NCBI GenBank assembly: GCA_902539115.1 | Contig: CACBHP010000001.1 | Coordinates: 43,831 to 107,830 of the forward strand | Reading direction: 5' to 3' | From: an uncultured Prochlorococcus sp. | GTDB taxonomy: Bacteria > Cyanobacteriota > Cyanobacteriia > PCC-6307 > Cyanobiaceae | Length of the DNA: 64,000 nt | In this document: in pieces, positions 51,562 to 59,421 of the stretch | Position numbering within the stretch: the stretch's first letter is position 1 | How the letters are laid out: each line of letters opens with the position of its first letter | Translations under genes and position numbers: made by a program | The notes under the pieces: model-generated | The model's database searches: none | What the model was told of the DNA's origin: nothing | What the model saw: only the letters and a program-made list of their open reading frames with translations

Positions 51562-51919
51562 TAAGTTCTTTATTAGTTTTTAGTTCACGAATAAACATAA
51601 ATGCCCCAAATGAAAAAGCAAGCGAAATAATAAATGTTAGCGGGAAATAAATACCCCACAAACGTAATTTTAGTCTCCTCCCTTCAGCAGCATAAAAAAC
51701 AAAAATAGCTATTAGAAGAATCGCTGTATCAGCGGATATAAATCCTGATGTAGGTGTTATCCATGCATCATCAAAAAAGGCGTTTCCTATATCTATCGCT
51801 GACCCTTGAATATTTCCATTTCTTACCAAATTAATAAACTGATTAATAAAATAAAATGGCCAAATAATTCCCGCTAAAGCAGTAGTTCCGTAAATGGCAA
51901 GCCTGATCTTAGACCACAT
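51548..51919 (-). CDS. DUF2834-type membrane protein
   Basis: 123 aa, three hydrophobic segments. A first helix with IIWPFYFINQFI, then GNAFFDDAWITPTSGFISAD and IFVFYAAEGRRLKLRLWG match the DUF2834 layout. Function unknown. Confidence 0.65.
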   Translation of the reverse strand: MWSKIRLAIYGTTALAGIIWPFYFINQFINLVRNGNIQGSAIDIGNAFFDDAWITPTSGFISADTAILLIAIFVFYAAEGRRLKLRLWGIYFPLTFIISLAFSFGAFMFIRELKTNKELNEIN

Positions 51920-52522
51920 AGTTTTTTAATATACATATAGCTAAGATTGACGTCTTTTGATGTATAAAATAATATCAATTTTTAAGAAAAATTTACTCAA
52001 TGCATATTTATAAAACTAAAGCATCGCCTTTGAGATATTTGATATTTATGAGTATGCAAAATAATGCATTATATAGGTGCAAATTTTCTCTGTTATTGAT
52101 CATTATTTTCTGCGTTTGCGTTTAATTAATCACATCTTGATTTTTCCTAATCAGCTATAAATAATTAAAGATCAAATTACTATGACTAATTACCTTTATG
52201 TTGATTTTATTTTGAGTTTTTTTGGGGTTTGTTTATATATTTTAGGTTTAAAAAAAGTTTTATTTAATGAACCCAAAAAATTATCAGAATAAAAATAAAA
52301 AAAAATAATGCCACTTGATATTGGAATTTAATAAATTTCCATTTTCAAGTCTTGAGGATTAATATCAGAAAAAATTCCCAATGATTCTAAAGACATCTTA
52401 TTGTGAAGTAAAGTGGGATTTTTTTGAAAAAAAACTCATAATTTGACTAATTTTAAAATAAATAATTTCTTAGGTATTAAAATTTAAGAAAGAAAAATTT
52501 TTTAACTTTTCGAGAAATATCT
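51920..52522 (+). other. Mostly gene-free stretch with one possible microprotein
   Basis: About 600 nt. The only ORF of interest is at 52182-52292 (36 aa, MTNYLYVDFILSFFGVCLYI, one helix plus a basic tail). No terminator or repeat stands out. Confidence 0.35.
52182..52292 (+). CDS. Single-pass membrane microprotein
   Basis: 36 aa, ATG at 52182, one hydrophobic helix (FILSFFGVCLYILGL) and KKVLFNEPKKLSE tail. Unrecognised. Confidence 0.4.
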   Translation: MTNYLYVDFILSFFGVCLYILGLKKVLFNEPKKLSE

Positions 52523-53146
52523 ATGTCAATTACAAAACAACTTTGGGAGGATAATTATGAGATTGCTTTACTAAGTTTAAATACAAAATTTGTTCAAGGT
52601 TTAAAGAATGGAAGCCTCCCTAAAAATATATTTCAAGAATATTTAGCTCAAGATTATTTCTTTTTAGAGACTTTTGCTAAGGCATATGGTCTTGCAGTTT
52701 CTAAATCAAAAGATAAGTACTCAATAAGGAAGTTGAGTGAACTTTTAATGGGCGTTTCAGAGGAGTTAATACTTCATGAAACTTATGCAAAAGAATGGGA
52801 TATTGATTTGTCTAATAACTATATAAAAAAAGCTACAAAAAATTATACAGATTTCCTTGAGGATACTTCCAAGAGACTTAGCTCCGTTGAAATAATGTTT
52901 GCAATGACTCCATGTATGCGACTTTATTCTTGGATAGGAAAAAGTTTGTATAAGGAGGATTTTGACATTAAATATAAAGAATGGATAATTACTTACTCTG
53001 ATGAGAGCTTTGAAAATTTAGCAAATTCACTCGAAAATCTTATTGAGACCAATAACGAAACATATGATATTAATCAAGCAAAATATTTATACAAAACAGC
53101 AATAGAATTAGAGTTGGATTTTTTTAATGCATATTCAAACTTCTAA
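52523..53146 (+). CDS. tenA: TenA-family thiaminase II
   Basis: 207 aa all-helical protein. LAQDYFFLETFAKAYGLAVS near the N-terminus, catalytic Cys in MTPCMRLYSWIG (about 132-136), conserved Glu near the end (IELELDFF). TenA hydrolyses thiamine breakdown products to recover the HMP pyrimidine. thiD follows 49 nt downstream, so the pair forms a salvage unit. Confidence 0.9.
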   Translation: MSITKQLWEDNYEIALLSLNTKFVQGLKNGSLPKNIFQEYLAQDYFFLETFAKAYGLAVSKSKDKYSIRKLSELLMGVSEELILHETYAKEWDIDLSNNYIKKATKNYTDFLEDTSKRLSSVEIMFAMTPCMRLYSWIGKSLYKEDFDIKYKEWIITYSDESFENLANSLENLIETNNETYDINQAKYLYKTAIELELDFFNAYSNF

Positions 53147-53195
53147 TTTTAATCAGAATTTACTTATAGTACTTTCAAAGACGAATTTATAAATC

Positions 53196-53975
53196 ATGTA
53201 TTCAAAAATTGCACTTTCAATAGGGGGTAGTGACTCCGGGGGTGGTGCAGGTATACAGGCTGATTTGAGAACTTTTATGGCCCTTAAGGTACATGGATGT
53301 TCTGTTATTACATGTATCACTGCACAAAATAGTTTAGAGGTTACATGCGTTGAACCAGTAGAGAAGAATACTTTATTAAGTCAGTTAGATACTTTATTTG
53401 CTGATTTTGGTATTGATGCCTTAAAAACTGGAATGTTATTAAATGAAAGGATAATTAATGATACTGCTTCAAAATTAAATACTTATACAATAACAAAAAT
53501 TATTGACCCAGTAATGGTTACAAGAACTGGTTCTAAATTGCTTGAAGATTCTGCGATTAATGCTTATAAAAAACTTTTATTACCAATTGCAGATTTGGTA
53601 ACTCCAAATATTTATGAAGCAAATCTACTTTCTGGTTTAGAAATAAGGAGTGAAGAAGATATCGAAAATTCCGCAAGAAATATTATTGGTCTTGGAGCTA
53701 AAGCGGTACTTATAAAAGGTGGAGGTTTAACAGATATGAAAGGGAAGGATTTTTTCCTTGACATAAATGGTAAAAAAGATTGGCTCTTTAATAATTTTAT
53801 AAATACAGAAAATACCCATGGTAGCGGCTGTACTTTGAGTGCTGCTATTTGTGGTTACAAGGCTCTAGGTTTTGATCTGATTGATTCCATAAAAAAAGCG
53901 AAATTATTTGTTGAGAAATCTTTAGAAAATTCTTACAAAATAGGATCCGGTCCTGGTCCCTTAGGTCATCATTAA
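53196..53975 (+). CDS. thiD: Hydroxymethylpyrimidine (phosphate) kinase
   Basis: 259 aa ribokinase-fold enzyme: [39 protein letters not shown], and the anion-hole/active Asp-equivalent region [14 protein letters not shown]. It phosphorylates HMP and HMP-P for thiamine synthesis. Works with TenA upstream. Confidence 0.95.
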   Translation: MYSKIALSIGGSDSGGGAGIQADLRTFMALKVHGCSVITCITAQNSLEVTCVEPVEKNTLLSQLDTLFADFGIDALKTGMLLNERIINDTASKLNTYTITKIIDPVMVTRTGSKLLEDSAINAYKKLLLPIADLVTPNIYEANLLSGLEIRSEEDIENSARNIIGLGAKAVLIKGGGLTDMKGKDFFLDINGKKDWLFNNFINTENTHGSGCTLSAAICGYKALGFDLIDSIKKAKLFVEKSLENSYKIGSGPGPLGHH

Positions 53976-53993
53976 TTATTTATTGAAGTGGAG

Positions 53994-54179
53994 TTAGAAC
54001 CACCATTTTCTATAAGGCTTTTTTAAAAATAAGATTTCTTCAGTCTCCCATCCTCCCTCTAACCACTCAAGATGCTCAAGTAATAAAGACTCACTTTCAC
54101 TTTTGCTTAATTGCCCAATTCTATTAGCAATACCATCGAACCTTACTTTCATCAATTCCTCAATCTTGATGTTATTCAT
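53994..54179 (-). CDS. Small hypothetical protein
   Basis: 61 aa, ATG start: EELMKVRFDGIANRIGQLSK, then LLLEHLEWLEGGWETEEILF and KPYRKWWF. Looks conserved (GW-rich C-terminus) but unrecognised. Confidence 0.55.
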   Translation of the reverse strand: MNNIKIEELMKVRFDGIANRIGQLSKSESESLLLEHLEWLEGGWETEEILFLKKPYRKWWF

Positions 54180-54361
54180 AGGTTAAATAATAAATTTTTT
54201 CTACTCTTACTTGTATACATTTTCTTGTCAACGATTTAATTTTATTTGTTTACTAGTAGTTCTTAAATATGTATAAATTACAACTTTTTAAAATAGATAG
54301 TAATTAAGACTTATTCACATAGATTTAATTAAAGTCTAATTTATATAAAAATACTTTAACT

Positions 54362-54505
54362 ATGAAAAAAGAAGAAACAGCAAAGCAAAAAACTATTTTA
54401 AATGTAGGCTATTGTGAAACTACCTCAGAATGGCTCAATAGAATCATTACTGAACTGGCAGATGAAAATAAAAATTTTGTAGATTTGTCTGTTATTTGCG
54501 CTTAA
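54362..54505 (+). CDS. Small hypothetical protein
   Basis: 47 aa, ATG at 54362: KKEETAKQKTILNVGYCETT, then EWLNRIITELADEN and an ending with VICA. No family known to me. Confidence 0.45.
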   Translation: MKKEETAKQKTILNVGYCETTSEWLNRIITELADENKNFVDLSVICA

Positions 54506-54587
54506 TTTTTTAGAAAATATATTTTATTTTGATTTATTTTCAGTTAGCTTTTAAGTATAAGAGAAATTTAAAAAATATTTTGGTGAT

Positions 54588-55055
54588 GTGAATTCTAATA
54601 AAAAAAACATAGAAATAATTAAACGATTCAATTTATCTCCTCATCCTGAAGGTGGATGGTTTAGAGAGATAGTAAGGAGTGAGAAAACTCTAATAAGGGA
54701 AGATGGCCAAAGTAGAAACTTTATTACGGGAATTTATTATCTTTTGGAGAGAGATGCAAAAAGTGCTTGGCACAGAGTAAAAAATGCTGATGAAATTTGG
54801 ATTTATCTTAGGGGCGATCCTCTGAATTTATGGTGCCTAGATAATGATAATAAGTTAATAAAAAATTTAATTTTAGATTCCAATAATCCAGTAGAAATGA
54901 TCCCATCTGGATATTGGCAAGCTGCAAAAAGTACAGGCGAATTTACTTTAGTGAGTTGTTGTGTTGGCCCGGGCTTTGATTTTAAGGATTTTGAATTACT
55001 CAGAAATACAAATCACACTTCTAGGTTGGATAAAGCAATTAATGATCTTATTTGA
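54588..55055 (+). CDS. Cupin-fold protein (DUF985)
   Basis: 155 aa, GTG start. LSPHPEGGWFREIVRS, ITGIYYLL, SAWHRVKNADEIWIYLRGDP and the ending with WQAAKSTGEFTLVSCCVGPG and FDFKDFELL match the DUF985/cupin_5 family. Function unknown; single-domain beta barrel. Confidence 0.85.
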   Translation: MNSNKKNIEIIKRFNLSPHPEGGWFREIVRSEKTLIREDGQSRNFITGIYYLLERDAKSAWHRVKNADEIWIYLRGDPLNLWCLDNDNKLIKNLILDSNNPVEMIPSGYWQAAKSTGEFTLVSCCVGPGFDFKDFELLRNTNHTSRLDKAINDLI

Positions 55056-55125
55056 GACATTTTTTTGTTTATATTTTTGAAATTATCCTCTAGATTTATT
55101 AGGCTACTTAATCAATCTATATTTA

Positions 55126-55503
55126 ATGAATCAAAATTTTGTCAAAACAATTGGTTTTAATGATGAACCAAGAAAAGATTCATACTTAGTGTGTGTAAAT
55201 CAGGCTGATGGATTAAAAGGCATCCTTAATAGAGATTTTGTTGAATGGTCAAATTTTGATAGTTGGGAAATTATTTCAGTTCAGCAATGGATTTTTTCTA
55301 GAGCTTTGGAGGTTTTCAGAGGTAAGAAAATTGATATTAAATGCGACTGTTGTGAACATAATGATTTAATCCCAAATGATTTTGAGAGTATTAAAAAAGA
55401 AAAATGTTATGGTAAAAAAAGTGCTTACATGATCGAAAAAGTTGTAGATGAAATTGTATTAGCTAAGGCAAGAAGAGAAAGTGATGGAACATATTCTGCA
55501 TAA
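55126..55503 (+). CDS. Conserved-looking hypothetical protein
   Basis: 125 aa soluble protein with a Cys-rich patch (IDIKCDCCEHNDLIP, about 81-95) that could bind metal, then a basic helical end. It lies 70 nt after the cupin gene. Unrecognised. Confidence 0.55.
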   Translation: MNQNFVKTIGFNDEPRKDSYLVCVNQADGLKGILNRDFVEWSNFDSWEIISVQQWIFSRALEVFRGKKIDIKCDCCEHNDLIPNDFESIKKEKCYGKKSAYMIEKVVDEIVLAKARRESDGTYSA

Positions 55504-55539
55504 GATTCATTAATATCTATGGAGTTAAAAATCTTTTAC

Positions 55540-55722
55540 TCACCAGTGAAAATTGTCGGAAGAACCAATCGTTAAATTTCTAGTGGACATCTTATGGAAC
55601 TTAAAGTGTACCGAATCACTGAACTCCTTTTCATCTGAGTAATTCACAAGATCTACTGGGTCGATGTTTTCATCGAACCATGCATCATATTCAATATGGT
55701 TTGGTTCAGCAAAAAAACTCAT
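55540..55722 (-). CDS. Small acidic hypothetical protein
   Basis: 60 aa from the ATG at 55722 (MSFFAEPNHIEYDAWFDENI); a TTG two codons upstream is less likely. Ends MSTRNLTIGSSDNFHW after an acidic middle. Unrecognised. Confidence 0.5.
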   Translation of the reverse strand: MSFFAEPNHIEYDAWFDENIDPVDLVNYSDEKEFSDSVHFKFHKMSTRNLTIGSSDNFHW

Positions 55723-55862
55723 ATTCAATTAATAGCTTCCAAAAAACGAATAAACGGTACATGCGCTACCAAATCAAAATTCTTAATTTTTAAATAATCC
55801 ATATTTTTAACTTGGTCATCAATATTAGTTGCTAAAAAGATAGGAGAAATAACTTTAAATTC

Positions 55863-56216
55863 ATGTCTCTCGATACAACCATGGTTTCTATCCATCCCCA
55901 CTTCACAATCAAGGATGGGAAGATGGACCAGTGCATAGCTCTTTTAGAAGAAATTTTGGTACTGACAAAAGCTAATGAACCTGACTGCCTTTTTTTTAAT
56001 ATCACTACATGCGGGTCAGAAAAGGCTTATGTAAGAGAGGCATATAAAGATGGTGCCGCTGCTTTATTTCATCTCAAAAATATGGGACATATGATTCCCA
56101 AGCTTTTTGAAGTTTCAGATATAACTGTGCAGGTCCAAGGCCCCGCTAAGGAGATTGAACCCTTGAAGGAAATACTCCCAGACGCTGATTTCTATGAAGC
56201 AATATCTGGATTCTGA
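55863..56216 (+). CDS. ABM-like dimeric alpha/beta-barrel protein
   Basis: 117 aa: HPHFTIKDGKMDQCIALLEE, then LVLTKANEPDCLFFNITTC, YVREAYKDGAAALFHLKN and a VSDITVQVQGP strand follow the antibiotic-biosynthesis-monooxygenase-like fold (ferredoxin-like dimeric barrel). A GGAGA ribosome site precedes the ATG by 17 nt. Followed by its own terminator at 56249. First of the barrel-protein cluster. Confidence 0.7.
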   Translation: MSLDTTMVSIHPHFTIKDGKMDQCIALLEEILVLTKANEPDCLFFNITTCGSEKAYVREAYKDGAAALFHLKNMGHMIPKLFEVSDITVQVQGPAKEIEPLKEILPDADFYEAISGF

Positions 56217-56248
56217 TGTAGATTGTTTTTATTGACAGTCGATCGCTT

Positions 56249-56269
56249 GGGGCTTTTAGCCCCTTTTTT
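56249..56269 (+). terminator. Rho-independent terminator
   Basis: Stem GGGGC / GCCCC with TTTTA loop and six Ts, 33 nt past the ABM-like gene. It is preceded by ATTGACAGTC (56231-56240), a decamer that recurs at 56702-56711 in front of the next hairpin. Confidence 0.85.
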
Positions 56270-56351
56270 ATTTAGGAATTCAAAATAAATTAATCTTCCC
56301 TCTACTTAAATCAAGTAACTTTATTTTATTATCAGCACAAATATTATTTTT

Positions 56352-56699
56352 ATGGCATCAACTTTTTATATTGTTCATCATGAATTTAAGGCAGGAAAAG
56401 CTGAAAAATGGTGGGAAACAGCTTATGCAGCAATGTCACCGGGTGGTGGATGGGATGATGCGGTAGCAGCTAATAAAGAAAAAGGATTTTTTAACCATTC
56501 TGCAAATGCCGTAACTAAAACTGGTCCTCTATATTGTTTTTGGGAAGTAAAAGAGGGTATTTCAGCTGAGGAGTTTCAGGAGTTTATAGACGGTCCCTCT
56601 GGTCCAGGTTTCGGACAAGATGCTCTGATGAATATCTGTAAACCAATTGACACATCATTAATGAATGGACAAACACCTTATCCAGCAGTTTTTTCTTGA
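56352..56699 (+). CDS. Small conserved-looking barrel-type protein
   Basis: 115 aa: FYIVHHEFKAGKAEKWWETA, GGGWDDAVAANKEKGFFNHS, GPLYCFWEVKEGISAEEFQE. The pattern suggests another dimeric alpha/beta-barrel protein of the ABM/Dabb kind, though the family match is weaker. Second of the cluster. Confidence 0.6.
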   Translation: MASTFYIVHHEFKAGKAEKWWETAYAAMSPGGGWDDAVAANKEKGFFNHSANAVTKTGPLYCFWEVKEGISAEEFQEFIDGPSGPGFGQDALMNICKPIDTSLMNGQTPYPAVFS

Positions 56700-56721
56700 T
56701 TATTGACAGTCTATCTAGAAT

Positions 56722-56743
56722 AGGGAGCAATAAGCTCCTTTTT
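56722..56743 (+). terminator. Terminator-like hairpin touching a start codon
   Basis: Stem AGGGAGC / GCTCCTT (one G-U) with AATAA loop, then five Ts whose last base is directly followed by the ATG at 56744. It may end the gene at 56352-56699 or act on the next gene. Confidence 0.75.
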
Positions 56744-57025
56744 ATGATGTCTCTTGAAACTACCGTTTTCACATTCAAAATTAGCGTCCCTTTTGAAGAA
56801 TGGGCTGCGGTTTATGACAGCGAAGAAAATATACAAATGAATAAAGAGCGCGGAATTATTTGCTTATACAAAGGTGTAAAGAAAGATGATCCAACAAGTG
56901 TAATTCTTATTGAGCAGGGTGAAGAAGGTAAATCAATATCTATGTTCGAAGATCCTGCAGTGAAACCATTAATTGAGAGTGCAGGTCATATTTACGATTC
57001 AACGGTTATATCCAGTTATTTTTAA
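56744..57025 (+). CDS. DUF3764-like small protein
   Basis: 93 aa from ATG at 56744 (ATG at 56747 is the second choice, MSLETTVFTFKISVPFEEWA). Continues YDSEENIQMNKERGIICLYK, KDDPTSVILIEQGEEGK, matching the DUF3764 pattern. A longer frame back to 56696 would run through the hairpin and is rejected. No ribosome binding site can fit between hairpin and ATG. The next gene starts directly after its stop. Confidence 0.65.
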   Translation: MMSLETTVFTFKISVPFEEWAAVYDSEENIQMNKERGIICLYKGVKKDDPTSVILIEQGEEGKSISMFEDPAVKPLIESAGHIYDSTVISSYF

Positions 57026-57529
57026 GTGAAAAGCTTAATTCTTCCAGCAATATTATTATTATTTTCTTTTTCTGCTCAAGCTGGTTTTCCAGAAGGTGAG
57101 AATGGATATGATCTAAAAAAAATTGAGGAGTCTTTTAGATTACCTTGTGATGAAATTGGAAATGATGATTGTATTGCAAGAGCATTAGGAGTTGGTGCCT
57201 GTACCTGGATATTTGGAATAAACAAAGAAAAAGAACCTGCGGAAGCTTTAAAAATTTCAGATGCTGTTTTAATTGCTCTTTTGAAAGGAAATAATCTTGA
57301 TTTAAAATCAATGCTTGAAAAAGATGGATTAATTAAAACGAATATAAAAAAAGAAGCTTCTTATAGAATTAATTTCTGCAGAGAGGAAACAAAAAAAGCT
57401 ATTCCAAAGTTAATTAAGAAATTACCAGAGGGTGTTGTATTGGATGAAGAGAGAATAGAAAATTTAACCAGAGTGTTTCCTCTGCAGTATTTAAGTATGT
57501 TTGAGCAATTTAGCAAATATAAGCAATGA
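57026..57529 (+). CDS. Exported hypothetical protein
   Basis: 167 aa, GTG start directly after the upstream TAA. Signal peptide MKSLILPAILLLFSFSAQA with cleavage before GFPEG. Mature part has paired Cys (LPCDEIGNDDC, GACTWIFG, FCREET). Unknown function. Its stop overlaps the next ATG (ATGA). Confidence 0.6.
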   Translation: MKSLILPAILLLFSFSAQAGFPEGENGYDLKKIEESFRLPCDEIGNDDCIARALGVGACTWIFGINKEKEPAEALKISDAVLIALLKGNNLDLKSMLEKDGLIKTNIKKEASYRINFCREETKKAIPKLIKKLPEGVVLDEERIENLTRVFPLQYLSMFEQFSKYKQ

Positions 57530-57675
57530 AAAGTTTACTTTTGACTCCTATATTCAAACGTTTTAAAAAAAGTGCTTTTTTCTCATCACTTAATCAAAAT
57601 ACTTGTCCTGTTTATGATGCTGAAGAAATAAAAAAACAAGAACAACAAGAAGCTATTAGAAAGTTATACCCATAA
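57526..57675 (+). CDS. Small basic protein
   Basis: 49 aa; ATG overlaps the upstream TGA (ATGA). Basic N-terminus KRFKKSAFFSSL, then NTCPVYDAEEIKKQEQQEA. It completes a tightly packed run of three genes beginning at 56744. Unrecognised. Confidence 0.5.
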   Translation: MKSLLLTPIFKRFKKSAFFSSLNQNTCPVYDAEEIKKQEQQEAIRKLYP

Positions 57676-57862
57676 AAAAAGGGCGATAGCTTCGCCCCAG
57701 TCAAAAAGCAGGATATTCCCCATTACCCGGCCTTTTTAAAATCCTAGCACTATATATAGTGTTTGTAAGTCATAAAAATTTGCTATTGGTGGAGTTGTTT
57801 GTTTCTAATTAATTTGTCATGATGGAAATCCCCATTACTCAGGCTCGCAAGAGTCTTTTTTT
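57676..57862 (+). promoter_or_regulatory. Structured intergenic region with palindrome, hairpins and a repeated CCCCATTAC
   Basis: Holds a hairpin GGGCGA/TCGCCC (57681-57697), a perfect 14-bp palindrome CACTATATATAGTG (57748-57761), two copies of TCCCCATTAC followed by C-G/A-GGC (about 57716 and 57828), and a hairpin GGCTC/GAGTC (57842-57855) with GCAA loop and seven Ts that touch the next ATG. Likely the promoter and leader of the ABM gene at 57863. Confidence 0.6.
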
Positions 57863-58252
57863 ATGTCTAGTTTTGGATCAGACACTCCATTTATGCTTCT
57901 TGCAAAACTTAAAGTTAAGGAAGATAAAGTTGCAGAATACTTAGAAATTGCAGATAAGACAGATAAAGCTGTTGAAGCTGATGAACCAGGAATGCTCCAT
58001 CAAACTTTTGATCAAGATCCTGATGATCCTCTTCGTTTCGTATGGTCAGAAGTTTATAAAAATGATGATGCTTTACTAGCTCATTTAGCTAATCCAGCAT
58101 TAGGTGTTTATCTTGAGGCTCATGCTGAACTAGGAACTGATTTTGCTGTTGAATTTTACGGAACTGTGGGAGATAAAGTTATTGAAGCCATGAACGGAAC
58201 AGGAGTTCCATATAAGATCTTTAAAACAAAATTAGGATATAGCAGAATTTAA
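57863..58252 (+). CDS. ABM-domain (antibiotic biosynthesis monooxygenase-like) protein
   Basis: 129 aa: FMLLAKLKVKEDKVAEYLEI, EADEPGMLHQTFDQDPDDPL, FVWSEVYKNDDALLAHLANP fit the ABM dimeric barrel, with a C-terminal extension. Members oxygenate or bind small aromatic compounds, but here there is no pathway context. Third clear barrel gene in the cluster. The ATG abuts the hairpin T-run upstream. Confidence 0.75.
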   Translation: MSSFGSDTPFMLLAKLKVKEDKVAEYLEIADKTDKAVEADEPGMLHQTFDQDPDDPLRFVWSEVYKNDDALLAHLANPALGVYLEAHAELGTDFAVEFYGTVGDKVIEAMNGTGVPYKIFKTKLGYSRI

Positions 58253-58280
58253 GGATAAGAGTATTAACTAATTAATTCGA

Positions 58281-58400
58281 CTAAATTATTAATAAGAATC
58301 TGAGTGCTAGAGGTAACCATAGACATAGAAGAAGCATTAGTAAAAGAGTAATAGCATGAATATTTGGGATGTATTGCTCTTTAAAAATTTGCGTCTTCAT
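58281..58400 (-). CDS. Hydrophobic microprotein
   Basis: 39 aa, ATG at 58400: polar start MKTQIFKEQYIPNIHAI, then the Leu-rich helix TLLLMLLLCLWLPLALRFLL. It starts 3 nt after the stop of another tiny membrane ORF on the same strand. Unrecognised. Confidence 0.45.
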   Translation of the reverse strand: MKTQIFKEQYIPNIHAITLLLMLLLCLWLPLALRFLLII

Positions 58401-58403
58401 AAT

Positions 58404-58493
58404 TTATCTCGCTTTCTTAAGTTTGATTTCTCTTCTAATAAGTAGAGCTATGACTACAACACACATATTCATTAGAAATACGTCTAATGGCAT
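58404..58493 (-). CDS. Hydrophobic microprotein with basic tail
   Basis: 29 aa, ATG at 58493: MPLDVFLMNMCVVVIALLIR then REIKLKKAR. One helix, strongly basic end. Its layout recalls the 28-31 aa proteins of the duplicated module at 59051 and 61736. Confidence 0.4.
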   Translation of the reverse strand: MPLDVFLMNMCVVVIALLIRREIKLKKAR

Positions 58494-58557
58494 TTAATAA
58501 AAAAGTCTCTACTCAATTAATAGCAAGATTATTGATCTATGGTTTAGTAAATGAAAA

Positions 58558-58743
58558 TTAAATTGAGATTCTATCAAGCATCAATACATCTTGAGCATGG
58601 ATTGTATCTCTCTTATCTTCATCTTCGGGATCTTTATAAGATTCAATTTCAGCTTGAATTTTTCTCTTATAAACTCCCTTGATATAATCAATTTCTCTTC
58701 TTTCTTTATTTAGTATAGAAAATGGTGATCTTTTTAAGTTCAT
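58558..58743 (-). CDS. Small charged hypothetical protein
   Basis: 61 aa: LKRSPFSILNKERREIDYIK, YKRKIQAEIESYKDPEDEDK, then HAQDVLMLDRISI. Soluble. Preceded by a good AAGGAG site (AAGGAGATTGTT on the minus strand). Unrecognised. Confidence 0.5.
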   Translation of the reverse strand: MNLKRSPFSILNKERREIDYIKGVYKRKIQAEIESYKDPEDEDKRDTIHAQDVLMLDRISI

Positions 58744-58770
58744 AACAATCTCCTTAAAAATTAGTTTTGA

Positions 58771-58908
58771 TTAGCTCCAGTTTTTGTCAGATTCAACAAA
58801 GCTATCCAATGTTTGTTGATTTCTGATTTCTTCCTCAAGAAGTTCTTCCTCTGATCTTTCTTCAAGATCAGATTTATAATCTTCTTTTAGTTTGGATTTG
58901 GTAGACAT
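58771..58908 (-). CDS. Small acidic coiled-coil-like protein
   Basis: 45 aa, ATG at 58908: STKSKLKEDYKSDLEERSEE, then EEIRNQQTLDSFVESDKNWS. Very charged helix. It lies 27 nt upstream of 58558-58743 on the same strand. Unrecognised. Confidence 0.45.
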   Translation of the reverse strand: MSTKSKLKEDYKSDLEERSEEELLEEEIRNQQTLDSFVESDKNWS

Positions 58909-59033
58909 TTGCTCATGACGACTACAACTATGTTCTAACTAGTCAGACAGGCCATCCGACTTATAAATATGTACGGTTTGAGGTACTCACATATACGGAT
59001 AAAGGATCAACAATTGAATTTGAATATGGTTAA
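58905..59033 (+). pseudogene. Coding-looking remnant without start codon
   Basis: An open frame of 42 codons, stop to stop, reads like a real beta-rich protein end (YKYVRFEVLTYTDKGSTIEF, then EYG). There is no ATG, GTG or TTG in frame and it overlaps the start of the minus-strand gene. Either a truncated gene relic or chance. Confidence 0.3.
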
Positions 59034-59050
59034 AATGTTATCAATTTGGA

Positions 59051-59137
59051 TCAATCTTTCCCTTTAAAAATCATCAGAATTGGCAGATCAATAAGCATCA
59101 GTCTCCCATCGATTAGTAAGAAAGTATTAAGATTCAT
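59051..59137 (-). CDS. Duplicated-module hydrophobic peptide, copy A
   Basis: 28 aa, ATG at 59137: MNLNTFLLIDGRLMLIDLPI, then LMIFKGKD. The ATG overlaps the stop of the upstream 63-aa gene (ATGA). A close relative (copy B, 31 aa) lies at 61736-61831 in the same arrangement, which supports both as real genes. Confidence 0.55.
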   Translation of the reverse strand: MNLNTFLLIDGRLMLIDLPILMIFKGKD

Positions 59138-59325
59138 TTTTCTATTTCTTCGGAGATATTCCAACTAAAAGTTATCCCTTTTTTAATTGGGTCTTTTTTC
59201 ATATCATTCATCTCTTTTCTGATTTTGTTGTAGTATGCCAACTCTTCTGAATCATCAGAACCAAGACCATAATTCATGGTTGCCGCAAGATATATTCTTT
59301 GCATCCTGTATGACGATAATGACAT
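59134..59325 (-). CDS. Duplicated-module 63-aa protein, copy A
   Basis: 63 aa: SLSSYRMQRIYLAATMNYGL, EELAYYNKIRKEMNDMKKDP. About 50 of 63 residues equal copy B at 61828-62019; the differences cluster in the last 15 residues. Unknown function; conservation between copies shows the protein is selected. Coupled to the 28-aa peptide. Confidence 0.65.
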   Translation of the reverse strand: MSLSSYRMQRIYLAATMNYGLGSDDSEELAYYNKIRKEMNDMKKDPIKKGITFSWNISEEIEK

Positions 59326-59421
59326 TTCTTATAACCATATTTTTAAATTCTAAAATATATAAAAGTTATTTAAGACTAATTAGTTTTATTGGGTTATACC
59401 CCCGCCCAGACCAGAAATCAT

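Noticed and set aside
57674..57697. Minus-strand hairpin plus T-run plus ATG, like those before the barrel genes
   Set aside because: The ORF that follows on the minus strand is only five codons long, so it is not a gene start.
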